Source of the DNA: Pseudarthrobacter sp. AL07
GTDB taxonomy: Bacteria; Actinomycetota; Actinomycetes; Actinomycetales; Micrococcaceae
Direction of reading: 5' to 3'
Length of the DNA stretch: 64,000 nt
Assembly: GCF_029960665.1 (NCBI RefSeq)
Contig: NZ_JASBRB010000009.1
Coordinates: 1-64,000 of the forward strand
Part shown: piece by piece, positions 16,522-28,428 of the stretch
Position numbering within the stretch: position 1 is the first letter of the stretch
Layout of the letters: every line of letters begins with the position of its first letter
Program-made: the position numbers and the translations under genes
Notes under the pieces: generated by a model
Database searches by the model: none
What the model saw: the letters and a program-made list of their open reading frames with translations, nothing else
Told to the model about the DNA's origin: nothing

Positions 16522-16569
16522 GTGGACTGCGGGAATCCGGGCCGTCCGGAGCGGGGTCCCGCAGTCCAC
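16522..16569. terminator. 13-bp inverted repeat between the repeat-protein gene and the sigma gene
   Basis: GTGGACTGCGGGA (16522-16534) and its exact complement (16557-16569) bracket a 22-base loop. It lies 17 bases beyond the stop of the gene at 16586-17230 and 91 bases before the sigma start. It could end the first transcript. No T-run follows, so a regulatory dyad is also possible. Confidence 0.5.
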
Positions 16570-16585
16570 ACTAGCTGAGCAGGTC

Positions 16586-17230
16586 CTAGCGGTTGGAAAC
16601 GGCGGGAGCGTCTACAACGTGGCCCGGCACGGCCGGAACAGCAGGAACGGCGGGAACGGCGGGAACGCCGACGACACCCGGAACTGCCGGAACGGCGGGG
16701 ACTGCAGGCACTGCGGGCAGTTCGGGGCGCTCAGCCTTTACGGCGACGGAACCCTCGCCGGAAGCGTCGGCGTCAGCGGAACCGGCACCCTTCGCAACAA
16801 CATCGGCGCAGAAGGCGTCAACGTTGCCTTCGCCCTCGGCGGCGATGACCAGCGAGGAGAAGCCGTCGGAGGACGCGTTCAGTCCACCGTGTGTGAAGGC
16901 GGTGCAGAGGCCAAAGGCTGCGGCACCAGCGGCGTCCACTGCGGTGCCGGCGGCGGCGGCGGCGTTGGCCCCGGCTGCGACCTTATCGCCGGAGACTGTT
17001 GCTTGGCCGGTCACTGCTGCATCGCCTGAGGCGTTTGCGGAGGCGGACTCGGTGGCGTCAGCGGCCAGCTTCGGGGCCGGGGCGCCGAGCAGTTCGTGGG
17101 CGGTCTGCTGCGCGTCGGACGGAAGGGCACCGGAAACGGCTGCAACGCCGGTTCCACCGACGGCCAGGGTGCCCGCGGCGAGAACTCCGGCGGCAATTTT
17201 ACTGGTGGCGAGAACAGTGAACAACGACAT
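16586..17230 (-). CDS. Exported Ala-rich protein with Pro-Ala-Val repeats
   Basis: A 214-residue protein from ATG 17230 (MSLFTVLATSKIAAGVL). A hydrophobic N-terminal segment (IAAGVLAAGTLAVGGTGVAAV) looks like a signal peptide or anchor. An Ala-rich middle contains two cysteines (FGLCTAFTHGGL, VDAFCADVV) in a conserved-looking core. The last 40 residues are PAVPAVP-type repeats, encoded by many near-identical 9-base units between about 16610 and 16710. A proline-rich tail of this kind suits crossing or binding the cell wall. I do not recognise a family. It precedes the sigma gene on the same strand. Confidence 0.65.
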   Translation of the reverse strand: MSLFTVLATSKIAAGVLAAGTLAVGGTGVAAVSGALPSDAQQTAHELLGAPAPKLAADATESASANASGDAAVTGQATVSGDKVAAGANAAAAAGTAVDAAGAAAFGLCTAFTHGGLNASSDGFSSLVIAAEGEGNVDAFCADVVAKGAGSADADASGEGSVAVKAERPELPAVPAVPAVPAVPGVVGVPAVPAVPAVPAVPGHVVDAPAVSNR

Positions 17231-17365
17231 ATGACACTCCAAAACCTAGAGAACAATTCAGATCCGGCTCCGTAAGGAACCCTTCACCCCCTACATCGCT
17301 GGCCGGACCGGGAAAGTTACGGCGCCTCCAAAAATTCTTCCCGGCCCGGGACTGTGGTGCGGGAC

Positions 17366-18217
17366 CTAAGCGTCGATCATCTCGTCGTCGTCCGCTTCCT
17401 CGAACTCAACGGCGGCGACGATTTCCTGGGTCTCCGGGTTGATCATGAACGCCTCTTCGTCATCCTCCACCATGATGAAGTCGCCGTGGTCCGTGGTGAA
17501 GTGCCAGGCCAGCGTCTTCTCGCCGTCGTGCATGTAGTTGGGGTCGCCCATGGTGATCTTCTGCAGCGTGTAGCCGGCGATGTCGCAGAGTTCGCGGATG
17601 ATGACCTCAAAATCCGGGGCGTCCTCCAGCGCTTCCTCGTCGGCCGCCGCATGGCGCTCCTCAAGGTTGGGGATGAGCGCAACCTGACGCTCGATGTACG
17701 CGTCAAGCTCCTCGTCGTCGAGCACCAGCAAGCCCTCCTGGCGCAGGAGCCAGGCGGCGTTGAGGGCGGTGATGTTTTCAGTTTCGAACAGCTCCTCGAA
17801 CTCGCCGTCGAGCTCTTCGATGGTGCGCACGGCGCCGTTGGGCTCTTCCTCGGTGTCCAGGTCGCCGTCGAGGTAGCGCTCTTCGTCCTCTTCGGACAAG
17901 GCATCAAACGCCGCAACGGTCCGGTTGAAGAGTTCCAGGTGGGCCGTTGCGCCCATCCCGGCGAGGCCCTCGCGGATGAGCGGGTCCACCTCGTCCCGGT
18001 CCGCGGTGAACACGTACTGGGCGAAACCGCCCTCCAGGGACTGCGTGACGTAGAAGTCCACGTAGTAGCTGCCGAGCGCCGCGGGCGCGATCTCGCCGGC
18101 GTCGAGCAGTTTCCCGTACATGGCGTTCACCACGTGCACGTTGGCGTCTACGACCTCCTCGCTGCCTGCATCGATGCTGGCCTTGGTCAGGACGACAGAG
18201 TTCTGGCTCATGGTCAT
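17366..18217 (-). CDS. Acidic DMP19/DUF4375-like protein
   Basis: A soluble, very acidic protein of 283 residues. The ATG at 18217 is chosen because GAGGAA sits five bases upstream; an in-frame GTG at 18229 would overlap that site. The N-terminal half (DANVHVVNAMYGKLLDAGEI, YYVDFYVTQSLEGGFAQYVF) resembles DUF4375, the fold of the DNA-mimic protein DMP19. The second half is dominated by Asp/Glu (EEDEERYLDGDLDTEEE, EFEEADDDEMIDA). The family match suggests a DNA mimic that sequesters a DNA-binding protein, but that role is inference. It is divergent from the SNF2 helicase. Confidence 0.7.
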   Translation of the reverse strand: MTMSQNSVVLTKASIDAGSEEVVDANVHVVNAMYGKLLDAGEIAPAALGSYYVDFYVTQSLEGGFAQYVFTADRDEVDPLIREGLAGMGATAHLELFNRTVAAFDALSEEDEERYLDGDLDTEEEPNGAVRTIEELDGEFEELFETENITALNAAWLLRQEGLLVLDDEELDAYIERQVALIPNLEERHAAADEEALEDAPDFEVIIRELCDIAGYTLQKITMGDPNYMHDGEKTLAWHFTTDHGDFIMVEDDEEAFMINPETQEIVAAVEFEEADDDEMIDA

Positions 18218-18346
18218 GGGATTCCTCACTGCTGAATGCTTCGGTGCTGCTCAGGACACTTTCACGCTACGTCGGCGGGGGCGCCGCTGTGTTGAGGCGG
18301 AAGTGAACGTCAGGCGAAGTTTCAGGCTCCCGCCGGGCGAACTAAG

Positions 18347-21300
18347 ATGAAGCAGATAACCTCCGATCGGACACGGCACCCCCGTGGCCAGCTGAAAGTA
18401 GCGCGCACCATGCCATCCCAACCGGACGAGAGTGCGGCACTGGCAATACAGACCCCCGCCATTAACGACCGCTCCCTCGCGGCCGGATTGGCGTATGCCA
18501 TGGGCAGCCGGGTTTCCGGAATGTCGTTCGACGCCGCCACCGGGCTGATGCTGGGCAAGGTCCGCGGAGGTGCCGACGTCCCTTACTCCACCACGGCCAA
18601 GCTGGTCCGGAAAACGGGCGGCTGGAGCTGCACCGTGGGCGTGTGCAGCTGCCCCGTCCGCAAGGACTGCAAACACGTGGCCGCGCTGCTGTTCGCCGCC
18701 GAGGACAACCCGGCCATCCGCGTCCAGCTCCTTGCCCCGGCTGAGGTTTCCCGGCTTTCCCGCCAGCCCGCCAGCCTGGACCTGGCCGACTGGGAGCAGG
18801 CCCTGAGCCCGCTCATCTCCCAGCCGGGCATCACCCAGTCCATCAGCGGCATCCCGCTGGCCCTCCAGTTCGAGATCGAGGACCCGGCGCCGCACTTTTC
18901 CTACACAGGCCGCCGCGACCCGCTCCGCAGCGTGCGCCAGCTCAAGGCCCGGCCCGTGATCATGGGTGCCAAGGGCAAGTGGATCCGCGGCGACGTCTCC
19001 TGGAACACCCTGAGCTACCTGAACTTCCGCCGCGAATGCAACGAGGCGCACATCGAGTGGATGCAGGCATTCCTGGCCGCACACACCGCCGCCGCCAACC
19101 GGGTTCACAACTCCTCCGCGCTGTGGCTGGGCCTGAACACGTTTGCTGGGAAGAACATGTGGAGCCTGCTCGCCGACGCCAGAAAGATCGGCCTCGCGCT
19201 GGTTCACAGCCGCGGCACCGAGCCCGTTCGGCTCGCGGAGTCCCCCGCCGCCGTCGGGCTTAATTTGAGCCGGTACGGCCACGAACCTGCGGTGGGGCAG
19301 TCCCAAAATGAAGCAGCCGACGACGGCGGGCTGGAGCTTGCGCCCACCATCACCGTGGAGGGGGAAGCCGTTGATCCGGCGTCTGTGGGGACCATTGGCC
19401 GCCCCGCGCACGGCGTCTTCCTGACCACCGGCGGGGAGGCATTGCCAGGTGTTTCAGCGGAGAACGTGATCACGCTGGCCGCGCTGGAAAACGGGCTGAG
19501 CGAGGAACTGCTGACGTTCGTGACGGCCGGCAGCACCCTGCACATTCCGGCGAAGGACGAGACGCGTTTCCTCACCGGCTTCTACCCGAAGCTCAAGCAG
19601 GCCGCCCGGGTCACTGCGACGGACGAGTCGGTGGCGCTGCCCGCCCTGGCCCTCCCCACCCTCTCCCTGCTGGCCAACTATGGCGCGGACCACCGGGTCC
19701 GGCTGCATTGGGAATGGCACTACAAGTCCGGAAACCTGGTCACGGCCCAACCGCTGTGGCGGCACCCCGGCGACCACGGCTACCGTGACGACACCGCCGA
19801 GGCCCGCATCCTGGAGGGCATCGGCCAGCCGTGGAACGTTGTTCCGGCCCTGGGCGAATCGGCGTCCGGCGGCTGGGGCACGCCGCGCCTGTCCGCGTCT
19901 GCCGAACTCAGCGGCCTGGACACGCTGGCGTTTACCGAGGACGTCCTCCCCGAGCTCCGGAACACGCCGGACGTTTCGGTGGATACTGCCGGGAACATCG
20001 CCGACTACCGCGAGGCCGAGGAAGCCCCGGTGGTTTCCATCTCCACCAAGGCCACGGAACAGCGCGACTGGTTCGACCTTGGCATCCAGATTTCACTTGA
20101 GGGCCAGCCGGTGTCGTTCGCGGCCGTGTTCTCCGCTCTGGCGGCGGGCCAGACCAAGATGCTCCTGCCCAGCGGCGCCTACTTCTCGCTGGACCTCCCC
20201 GAACTGCATCAGCTCCGCGCCCTGATCGAGGAAGCCCGCTCACTGCAGGACAATAAGGACGCCCCGCTGCAGATCAGCCGCTTCCAGGCCGGGCTCTGGG
20301 ACGAGCTCGCGCAGCTGGGCATTGTGGATGAGCAGGCCACTGCCTGGCGTGAGGCCGTGGGTGGGCTGCTCGAAGGCGGGATCAACGGGCTGCCACTGCC
20401 TCCCTCCCTCAATGCGGAGCTGCGGCCGTACCAGCTGGAAGGCTTCAACTGGCTCAGTTTCCTGTACCGGCACAGTTTGGGCGGGATCCTCGCGGACGAC
20501 ATGGGCCTCGGCAAGACCGTCCAGGCCCTCGCCCTGATGTGCGCCGCGAAGGAGCAGGCTGCGTCTGTGTCTGAGCGTGCTGATTCTGTCTCTGGGGCTG
20601 CTGATTCTGTCGGGGCGCCATCTTCAGCGCCCGACGGCGGGACTCCCTTTTTAGTGGTGGCCCCCACCAGCGTCGTAGGCAACTGGGCAGCGGAAGCCGC
20701 ACGCTTCGCTCCCGGCCTCACGGTTCGCATCGTGAGTGAAACGTTCGCCAAGAACAGCCAGGACGCGGCCGTTGAACTCGCCGGCGCGGACATCGTGATC
20801 ACGTCCTACGCCCTGTTCCGGATCGACTACGATTCCTATGCCTCCAAGACCTGGGCGGGGCTGGTGCTCGACGAAGCCCAGTTCGTAAAGAACCACCAGT
20901 CCAAGGCCTACCAGTGCGCCCGGAAGCTGCCCGCCGCCTTCAAGCTGGCCATCACCGGCACCCCGCTGGAGAACAACCTCATGGAGTTCTGGGCTCTAAC
21001 GTCCATCGTGGCGCCGGGCCTGTTCTCCAGCCCCAAGCGGTTCGCCGAGTACTACCAGAAGCCAGTGGAAAAGAACGGCGACAAGGGGCAGCTGGACAAG
21101 CTCCGCCGTCGGGTCCGTCCGCTGATGATGCGCCGCACCAAGGACCAGGTCATCCAGGACCTGCCGCCCAAGCAGGAGCAGATCCTGGAGGTGGTGCTGA
21201 ACCCGCGCCACCAAAAGGTTTACCAGACGCACCTGCAGCGCGAACGGCAAAAGATCCTGGGCCTGATCGAGGATGTGAACAAGAACCGCTTCACCATCTT

Positions 21301-21880
21301 CCAGTCCCTGACCCTGCTGCGCCAGCTCAGCCTGGACGCCTCTCTGGTGGACCCGTCGCTGTCCGGCGTCCGCTCTTCGAAGCTCGACGTGCTGTTTGAG
21401 CAGCTGGAGGATCTGGTTGCGGAGGGCCACCGGGCGCTGATCTTCAGCCAGTTCACCGGCTTCCTGGGCAAGGTCCGCGAGCGGCTTGTGGAGGAGAAGA
21501 TCGAGTTCTGCTATCTCGACGGCGGCACCCGCAACCGCACCGACGTGGTCAACGAATTCAAGAACGGCAGCGCGCCGGTGTTCCTGATCTCGCTCAAGGC
21601 CGGCGGTTTTGGCCTGAACCTGACCGAGGCCGACTACGTGTTCCTGCTGGATCCCTGGTGGAACCCCGCGTCCGAGGCGCAGGCCGTGGACCGGACGCAC
21701 CGGATCGGGCAGGCGCGGAACGTGATGGTCTACCGGCTCGTCGCCAAGGACACGATCGAGGAAAAGGTCATGGCATTGAAGGCCCGGAAGTCACAGCTGT
21801 TCGCGGACGTCATGGAAGGCGACGCCTTGTCCAGCGGGTCTATCACGGCCGAGGACCTCGCGGGCCTGTTCAAGGACTGA
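18347..21880 (+). CDS. SNF2-family DEAD/DEAH helicase with SWIM zinc finger
   Basis: A large DNA-dependent ATPase of the Swi2/Snf2 (RapA-like bacterial) group, 1177 residues. A SWIM zinc finger lies at C100-x-C102-x5-C108-x-H110. The ATPase core starts near 690, with Walker A DMGLGKT (about 717) and DEAQ in place of DEAH (about 842). The second lobe has SQFTGFLGKVRERL, ISLKAGGFGLNLTEAD and DRTHRIGQ. Between Walker A and motif Ia lies a low-complexity insert with ADSVSGAADSV. Such proteins remodel protein-DNA complexes or recycle RNA polymerase. ATG 18347 is used; an ATG at 18410 is a possible shorter start. Confidence 0.92.
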   Translation: MKQITSDRTRHPRGQLKVARTMPSQPDESAALAIQTPAINDRSLAAGLAYAMGSRVSGMSFDAATGLMLGKVRGGADVPYSTTAKLVRKTGGWSCTVGVCSCPVRKDCKHVAALLFAAEDNPAIRVQLLAPAEVSRLSRQPASLDLADWEQALSPLISQPGITQSISGIPLALQFEIEDPAPHFSYTGRRDPLRSVRQLKARPVIMGAKGKWIRGDVSWNTLSYLNFRRECNEAHIEWMQAFLAAHTAAANRVHNSSALWLGLNTFAGKNMWSLLADARKIGLALVHSRGTEPVRLAESPAAVGLNLSRYGHEPAVGQSQNEAADDGGLELAPTITVEGEAVDPASVGTIGRPAHGVFLTTGGEALPGVSAENVITLAALENGLSEELLTFVTAGSTLHIPAKDETRFLTGFYPKLKQAARVTATDESVALPALALPTLSLLANYGADHRVRLHWEWHYKSGNLVTAQPLWRHPGDHGYRDDTAEARILEGIGQPWNVVPALGESASGGWGTPRLSASAELSGLDTLAFTEDVLPELRNTPDVSVDTAGNIADYREAEEAPVVSISTKATEQRDWFDLGIQISLEGQPVSFAAVFSALAAGQTKMLLPSGAYFSLDLPELHQLRALIEEARSLQDNKDAPLQISRFQAGLWDELAQLGIVDEQATAWREAVGGLLEGGINGLPLPPSLNAELRPYQLEGFNWLSFLYRHSLGGILADDMGLGKTVQALALMCAAKEQAASVSERADSVSGAADSVGAPSSAPDGGTPFLVVAPTSVVGNWAAEAARFAPGLTVRIVSETFAKNSQDAAVELAGADIVITSYALFRIDYDSYASKTWAGLVLDEAQFVKNHQSKAYQCARKLPAAFKLAITGTPLENNLMEFWALTSIVAPGLFSSPKRFAEYYQKPVEKNGDKGQLDKLRRRVRPLMMRRTKDQVIQDLPPKQEQILEVVLNPRHQKVYQTHLQRERQKILGLIEDVNKNRFTIFQSLTLLRQLSLDASLVDPSLSGVRSSKLDVLFEQLEDLVAEGHRALIFSQFTGFLGKVRERLVEEKIEFCYLDGGTRNRTDVVNEFKNGSAPVFLISLKAGGFGLNLTEADYVFLLDPWWNPASEAQAVDRTHRIGQARNVMVYRLVAKDTIEEKVMALKARKSQLFADVMEGDALSSGSITAEDLAGLFKD

Positions 21881-21905
21881 TCTCTCGTTCGCGTCCCGGG
21901 GCCGT

Positions 21906-22646
21906 CTAACTGCAGGCTGTCAGGATACCGGCGATCGCGTCGTGCTCGGCCTGAGTGACCCACAGGCTGTAGTTGGCCTTCACTGCGGTCTGGCGGGCGA
22001 CGTATTCGCACCGGAACGCCGTGTTTGGCGGGAGCCAGGTGGCCGCATCCTTATCGCCCTTGGCGCTGTTGGCAGGCCCGTCGGCAGCCATGAGGTTCAG
22101 GGGATCGTTGGCCAGCTGCCTGCGCTGTTCGGCGCTGAGCTGCTGGGCGCCCTTCTGCCAGGCGTCGCTGAGGGCGATGACGTGGTCGATCTGGACGGCG
22201 GAGCTGGTGGTGTTGCCGCGGACAAAGTTGATGGTTGCGCCGGTGTACTTATCGGCCAGGGTACCGGTGGCAACGACGCAGTTCTGTGTGCCGGGTTTGA
22301 ACGTCTCACCGTCGAGGTCCCTGGCGAGGATGTCGTTTCGGGTGTCGCAGCCGTTCCGGTCGACGTCGGCCCAGGCGGGGCCGAATTCCTCGCGGCTGTA
22401 GCCGGTCTTGGGGGCACGTCCCTTCACCGGGATGGTTTCCAGCTGGGCGAGGGCCGTTGCCACGTCGGCTGGGCTCACAGATGATTCGCCGGAGTTGCCC
22501 GCCGGCGGTGCTTCCCTTACAGCTTCGGCCACCTTGTTTGCCGCCTGCGTTGCGGCCTGGGCGGCGGCGTCACAACCGGCGAGGGCTGTGGAGAGAAGCA
22601 GAGCGGTGAACAGAGTCAGTGCTTTGGCGGCGGCGGAGCGGTTGAT
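21906..22646 (-). CDS. HNH-family nuclease lipoprotein (DUF1524), probable ATC start
   Basis: A secreted nuclease-like protein. The DUF1524 core carries AVQIDHVIALSDAW (HNH His), DPLNLMAADGPANSAKGDKDAATW and FRCEYVARQTAVKANY. From the GTG at 22532 the protein would have no export signal. The frame stays open upstream and encodes a basic start, a hydrophobic helix (LTLFTALLLSTALAGC) and a lipobox Cys at codon 25. There is no ATG, GTG or TTG in frame there. An ATC at 22646-22644, seven bases after AAGGA, is the best-placed start. Either a rare ATC start or a mutated ATG is implied. It is divergent from the DUF222 gene. Confidence 0.75.
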   Translation of the reverse strand: MNRSAAAKALTLFTALLLSTALAGCDAAAQAATQAANKVAEAVREAPPAGNSGESSVSPADVATALAQLETIPVKGRAPKTGYSREEFGPAWADVDRNGCDTRNDILARDLDGETFKPGTQNCVVATGTLADKYTGATINFVRGNTTSSAVQIDHVIALSDAWQKGAQQLSAEQRRQLANDPLNLMAADGPANSAKGDKDAATWLPPNTAFRCEYVARQTAVKANYSLWVTQAEHDAIAGILTACS

Positions 22647-22741
22647 GGTTAGGTCCTTCTGGAGTGCGGTGGAGGTGAATACGCTACTGGCGCGGGGCGT
22701 TCTGCTCTGTCATGCCGGGGTGTGGAGTCTGTCACCCTAAA

Positions 22742-22761
22742 ATGTCGGACCCCCTCGACAT
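22742..22761. promoter_or_regulatory. Inverted repeat just upstream of the DUF222 HNH gene
   Basis: ATGTCG (22742-22747) and CGACAT (22756-22761) with an eight-base, C-rich spacer, ending nine bases before the ATG at 22771. A TAAAAT that could act as -10 overlaps its left arm (22738-22743). The dyad would lie in the 5' leader or overlap the transcription start, suiting an operator or RNA hairpin. Confidence 0.45.
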
Positions 22762-22770
22762 GATGGAGGT

Positions 22771-24390
22771 ATGGACAACACGGCTGCGGCAGAGATTCTG
22801 GAGACCATCGCGGCCTCTGCTTTGCAGCTGGCCGGGGTGCTTCGAGGGACGGCCGCCAGCCCGGCAGCCGGCCTGGCCGCGGGCTCGGCCGCCAGCCCGG
22901 CTGCAACTGGTCCGGCTGATGCCCCCTCAGTGACTGGTCCGTCCGCTACGGGTGGGGACCAGGCTCGCTGGCAGGCTGAGCTTTGCCTGACCGTCCTGAC
23001 CGGAACTGTTGGGATGGAAGCCATGGTCGCTGCCGTAAAGGTCCATGCCGCCAGCGGTTACGACGACGCCGCCCAGACCATCGCGGCCCCCATCACTTCC
23101 CCTCAGGAGCAGACCGCCCAGGACATGGGCATCGTGGCCGAGGTCGCCTGCGCCCTGACCGTCAGCGAACGCGCGGGTGACGCGCTGCTGGGCGAAGCAC
23201 ATCGTCTGACCACCGCTCTGCCACTGACCCTCGCCGCCCTGGAAGCAGGGGCCATTTCGTGGCAGCACGCACGGATCATGATTGACGAAACACTCAACCT
23301 GGATCCCGCCGGCGCGGCCGCGTTGGAAGCGCATTTCCTGGACCCGGACGCGCCCAACCCGGTGAGGGGCCCGGCCGGGGAGATGATCCCGTCCCGATTC
23401 CGCGCCAAAGCCCGGACCTGGCGCGAACGCCACCACCCGGACAGCATCGAAAAACGCCACACCCGCAGCGCGGCGGACCGGCGCCTTGAATACTCCCCGG
23501 ACCGGGACGGCATGGCCTGGCTCTCCGCCTACCTCCCGGCCGATCAGGCCTCCGGGATCTGGGACCGCGCCACCACCGCCGCCCGCGCGCTGCAGGGCCC
23601 CACGGAGTCCAGGACCCTCACCCAGCTCCGCACCGACAGCGCCGCGGTTTGGCTTCTGGGCGGGCAAGCCGATCTGATCCCGTCACCCAAGGCCCAGGTC
23701 CTCGTGACCGTGCCGGTGTTTGCGCTGATGGGCCTGACTGATGAACCCGCGATACTCGATGGGTACGGGCCCATCCCGCCGTCCATGGCCCGCGCCCTGG
23801 TTGCCGACGGCGCCGATTCGTTCCACCGGGTCCTGACCGACCCCCGCGATGGAGCACCGCTGGAAATCGGCCGTGAAAGCTACCGAATCCCCAAAGCCAT
23901 GCGCCAGTGGCTCCGCCTTCGGGACGGCAAATGCCCCTTCCCCGGCTGCAGCAACCAGTCCCTGGACAACGAAGCCGACCACCTCCTCGCCTGGCACCAG
24001 GGCGGCACCACCGGGATCCGCAATCTCGGTCAGCCTTGCCCCAGGCACCACCGGCTCAAACACACCACACCCTGGAAACCCACCACGGCGAGTTCCACCG
24101 AACCGCCCGGCTGGATTTCTCCCACAGGCCGCCACTACGCCAGCGAACACCCCGACTGGGAACCACCCATCTGGCCAAGCCAGATAGTGCACCAACTGCC
24201 CCATAAGGAACCTGACCCTGCCCTGCCCGAAAGCCGTCTGCCGGCAGACCCAGAGCCGGAGCGGAAATGGCTGCGCCGCCTCCAAGAACCAGAGCCGGCA
24301 CCTTTCCCGTCCGTACCCGACTTCCTCTGGCTGACACAACAGCCTGGTGCCGGTGCGGCACCTCCAGTCCCCTGCGTTAGCATTGGCTGA
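22771..24390 (+). CDS. DUF222 / 13E12-repeat HNH endonuclease-like protein
   Basis: A 539-residue protein of the DUF222 plus HNH class, present in many copies in actinobacteria. An Ala-rich N-terminus leads into the helical DUF222 region (ARWQAELCLTVLTGTVGMEA; WQHARIMIDETLNLDPAGAA; RFRAKARTWRERHHPDSIEK). The HNH zinc site follows near 388-430: CPFPGCSNQSLDNEADHLLA, then NLGQPCPRHHRLKH. A proline-rich tail closes it. The family's physiological role is not established; a nuclease function in mobile elements or DNA repair is possible. A dyad lies directly upstream. Confidence 0.88.
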   Translation: MDNTAAAEILETIAASALQLAGVLRGTAASPAAGLAAGSAASPAATGPADAPSVTGPSATGGDQARWQAELCLTVLTGTVGMEAMVAAVKVHAASGYDDAAQTIAAPITSPQEQTAQDMGIVAEVACALTVSERAGDALLGEAHRLTTALPLTLAALEAGAISWQHARIMIDETLNLDPAGAAALEAHFLDPDAPNPVRGPAGEMIPSRFRAKARTWRERHHPDSIEKRHTRSAADRRLEYSPDRDGMAWLSAYLPADQASGIWDRATTAARALQGPTESRTLTQLRTDSAAVWLLGGQADLIPSPKAQVLVTVPVFALMGLTDEPAILDGYGPIPPSMARALVADGADSFHRVLTDPRDGAPLEIGRESYRIPKAMRQWLRLRDGKCPFPGCSNQSLDNEADHLLAWHQGGTTGIRNLGQPCPRHHRLKHTTPWKPTTASSTEPPGWISPTGRHYASEHPDWEPPIWPSQIVHQLPHKEPDPALPESRLPADPEPERKWLRRLQEPEPAPFPSVPDFLWLTQQPGAGAAPPVPCVSIG

Positions 24391-25310
24391 GCCCTGTCGT
24401 GCAGCCGGGAAGCAGCTGCGGGAAATCGCTTTCCCTCATGTGCTGCATGGAATTCTGACTTGGCATCGACTCGGAGATTCCCGTGCGCACCGAAGCCACC
24501 GCTTCAGATTCAATCCGTGAACCTGCAGCATCCAGCGTCCTGCCACTCAGCGCGGATGCCTTCAGGACTCCCTACCGGGATCCCATCTGGGACGGCCCCA
24601 CAGATCCCGTCCTGGCGCCCGACCACCTGACCGGCGACTGGGTGCTTTTCTACACGCAGCGACGGGCCACGGAAACCGGGCTGACCGGCGTCGGGTGGGT
24701 CCACGGCAGGGCCATGGGAGTGGCCCGCTCATCCGATGGCGGACGCACTTGCGCATATCACGGAACCCTGGACGGACTGGACCGGCACCGCATCCATTGT
24801 CCAGCTCGCCAGCCGGGACCTGGTTACCTGGGAATACTTGGGTGCCATCGACCTGGACTCGCCGCACGTCATCGACGCCGCCGTCGCCCTTTGAGGGGAT
24901 GGCCAATATCGGCTCTGGTACAAGGACGAGGCCCGCGGATCCAACACGTACAGTGCTGTAACCAGCACGCCCGCCGAACCGACGTCGTGGATTCTTGAAG
25001 GACTGGCGATTCCGGGGCGCCCCCACGAGAGACCCAAGGTGTTCAGGCTTGGAGGCCAGTTTTGGATGATCGTGGACGAATGGCGCGGGCAGGCGGTCTA
25101 CCGTCCTGAAGATGCCTCTGGTGGCTGGACCAGGCAGGAGTACCGTGAGGACCTCATCCTGACGGCTCCTGAAACGGCCGAACTGCGGAACTATAAGCCA
25201 GCGGCTGCTGACACCGGTCCCGATGTTCGGCCCTTCGCCGGGCTCGCGCCGGGCGGCGCCAATGGGCCCTTCGCCGGGCATATCTATTTGAGTTCAGGCC
25301 CCACTGGTTA

Positions 25311-26681
<1,371 letters not shown>

Positions 26682-26872
26682 CGGAGGGCAGCTATTGCCG
26701 TCTGGTTCCAACTGTATGGCTGCAGTTCCGCGATGGGTTTCTGGCTGGTTAAATCGACGTTTCACTCACGGGCACGCGAGTTTCACAGGCCACTCAAACG
26801 AACTTTGGATACAGGGAATTCCGGCACCGCAGCATGTAAACAACTCCGCGCCTGGATGCTGCAACAACGCAA

Positions 26873-26905
26873 GCGGCCACCGACCCTTGCCGGGTCGGTG
26901 GCCGC
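26873..26905 (-). terminator. Terminator downstream of gdhA
   Basis: A perfect 14-bp stem, GCGGCCACCGACCC (26873-26886) with its complement (26892-26905), and a five-base loop. On the minus strand it is followed by TTGCGTTGTT. It lies 25 bases past the gdhA stop. Confidence 0.85.
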
Positions 26906-26930
26906 TATGAGCGTCAGTGTGGGATGTGCG

Positions 26931-28277
<1,347 letters not shown>

Positions 28278-28428
28278 TCAAACTCATTGAATATTCAACT
28301 CAGCATGGTACCAACCATTGCCCCTACGGAACTTTCTGTCGCGGTCGCAATCGACTTCTGCGCCCGAATGGCGACATTACTGCCGGCGGGTTGGCCGGGT
28401 GGGCACCTGCCGTGAAACCATACGGACC

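Noticed and set aside
16610-16710. Short direct repeats resembling an array
   Set aside because: They are 9-base codon repeats for PAV in the exported protein, without spacers, so not CRISPR or an intergenic repeat.
17354-18235. A 293-codon plus-strand frame across the acidic DUF4375-like gene
   Set aside because: Antisense shadow of an Asp/Glu-rich gene. The minus-strand reading has a ribosome-binding site and family resemblance; the plus one has neither.
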